Source: Chloroflexota bacterium (GTDB taxonomy: Bacteria; Chloroflexota; Dehalococcoidia; SZUA-161; SpSt-899). Taken from it: 6,895 nucleotides of DNA. Position numbers and translations under genes: made by a program. Each line of letters starts with the position of its first letter. Within the stretch, counting starts at the first letter, position 1. This document shows, one piece after another, positions 6,765 through 6,895 of the stretch. The notes below the pieces were generated by a model. The model made no database searches and had not been told where the DNA came from. It worked only from the letters and a program-made list of their open reading frames with translations. The DNA is taken from contig QLUN01000043.1 in NCBI GenBank assembly GCA_018725455.1, positions 1 to 6,895 on the forward strand. Reading direction: 5' to 3'.

Positions 6765-6771
6765 CCTCCTT
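6765..6771 (-). promoter_or_regulatory. Ribosome-binding site of the FAD oxidase gene
   Basis: Read on the minus strand, AAGGAGG is a near-perfect Shine-Dalgarno ten bases before the ATG at 6752-6754. It fixes the start of the first operon gene and is the strongest site in the window. Downstream genes rely on weaker sites and on coupling. Confidence 0.8.
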
Positions 6772-6800
6772 AATGGCCTTTATTAACGGGAGCGGGAATA

Positions 6801-6821
6801 CCACCAGTCTTGTACTGGTGG
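6801..6821. repeat. Perfect 8-bp hairpin between TnpA-like gene and operon
   Basis: CCACCAGT (6801-6808) and ACTGGTGG (6814-6821) are exact inverted copies around a 5-base loop. It starts 12 bases after the stop of the TnpA-like gene in that gene's direction, where IS200/IS605 elements carry the subterminal right-end hairpin recognised by TnpA. No U-run follows, so an intrinsic terminator is less likely. An operator role for the operon also remains possible. Confidence 0.6.
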
Positions 6822-6833
6822 ATGAGAGCGACC

Positions 6834-6895
6834 CTAGCCTTGTCCCTTCTGTGACTCAATGTATTTCCTAATTGACTCTTCAGATATATGACCTA
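6834..6895 (-). CDS. tnpA: IS200/IS605-type TnpA transposase, C-terminal end (partial)
   Basis: The last 19 complete codons read GHISEESIRKYIESQKGQG and end in TAG (6834-6836). The pattern 'G-x-[VI]-S-E-E-x-I-[RK]-x-Y-I-E-x-Q' matches the very C-terminus of many IS200/IS605 Y1 transposases (HUH single-strand enzymes), where it follows the active-site region. The catalytic tyrosine and HUH motif lie outside the window. The gene runs in the same direction as the redox operon, 79 bp ahead of its ATG, and a hairpin follows the stop as expected for an IS200/IS605 right end. Whether the element is whole cannot be seen. The call rests on a short peptide. Confidence 0.55.
   Translation of the reverse strand, partial: GHISEESIRKYIESQKGQG

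Noticed and set aside
6772..6833. Sigma-70-type promoter for the operon (TTAATA-like -10 in the leader)
   Set aside because: An AT-rich hexamer exists but there is no convincing -35 partner at proper spacing, so a promoter cannot be placed from sequence alone.

Overview
This window holds a compact four-gene redox operon on the minus strand (458-6754). It is flanked by the ends of two unrelated genes and by a short repeat-bearing intergenic region. In transcription order the operon encodes a GlcD-type FAD-linked 2-hydroxyacid oxidase, a CCG-domain iron-sulfur protein of the HdrD/GlcF type, a very large HdrA (1119 aa) with a GltD-type flavin/NAD(P) module built into it, and an MvhD-type small iron-sulfur subunit. 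The junctions are an ATGA overlap, a 1-bp gap and a 3-bp gap, so the genes are almost certainly co-transcribed and made in coordinated amounts.

The likely source is a strictly anaerobic bacterium. HdrA and MvhD proteins are cytoplasmic flavin-based electron-bifurcation parts of anaerobes, and there are good bacterial ribosome-binding sites. The gene set resembles those of Dehalococcoidia (Chloroflexota) and sulfate-reducing or syntrophic Desulfobacterota. The assignment is inference from gene content only; no rRNA or other marker is present.

Layout: 1-116 (+) is the 3' end of a TGS-domain GTPase-like gene. 117-457 is a convergent intergenic region with two 37-bp near-identical repeats, hairpins of REP/MITE type, and, on the minus strand, a short stretch that reads like a relic of a CoA-transferase subunit A. 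458-6754 (-) is the operon. 6755-6833 is its leader, with a strong Shine-Dalgarno and an 8-bp perfect hairpin. 6834-6895 (-) is the 3' end of what looks like an IS200/IS605-type TnpA transposase.

Proposed joint function (inference): the FAD oxidase removes a hydride from a 2-hydroxyacid, such as D-lactate, glycolate or 2-hydroxyglutarate. The CCG protein and MvhD carry electrons to HdrA, whose bifurcating flavin could combine or split electrons between the hydroxyacid, ferredoxin and NAD(P)H through the inserted GltD module. That would make it an Hdr-based counterpart of the Etf-based confurcating lactate dehydrogenase (LctBCD). No hydrogenase, formate dehydrogenase, HdrB or HdrC gene is in the window.
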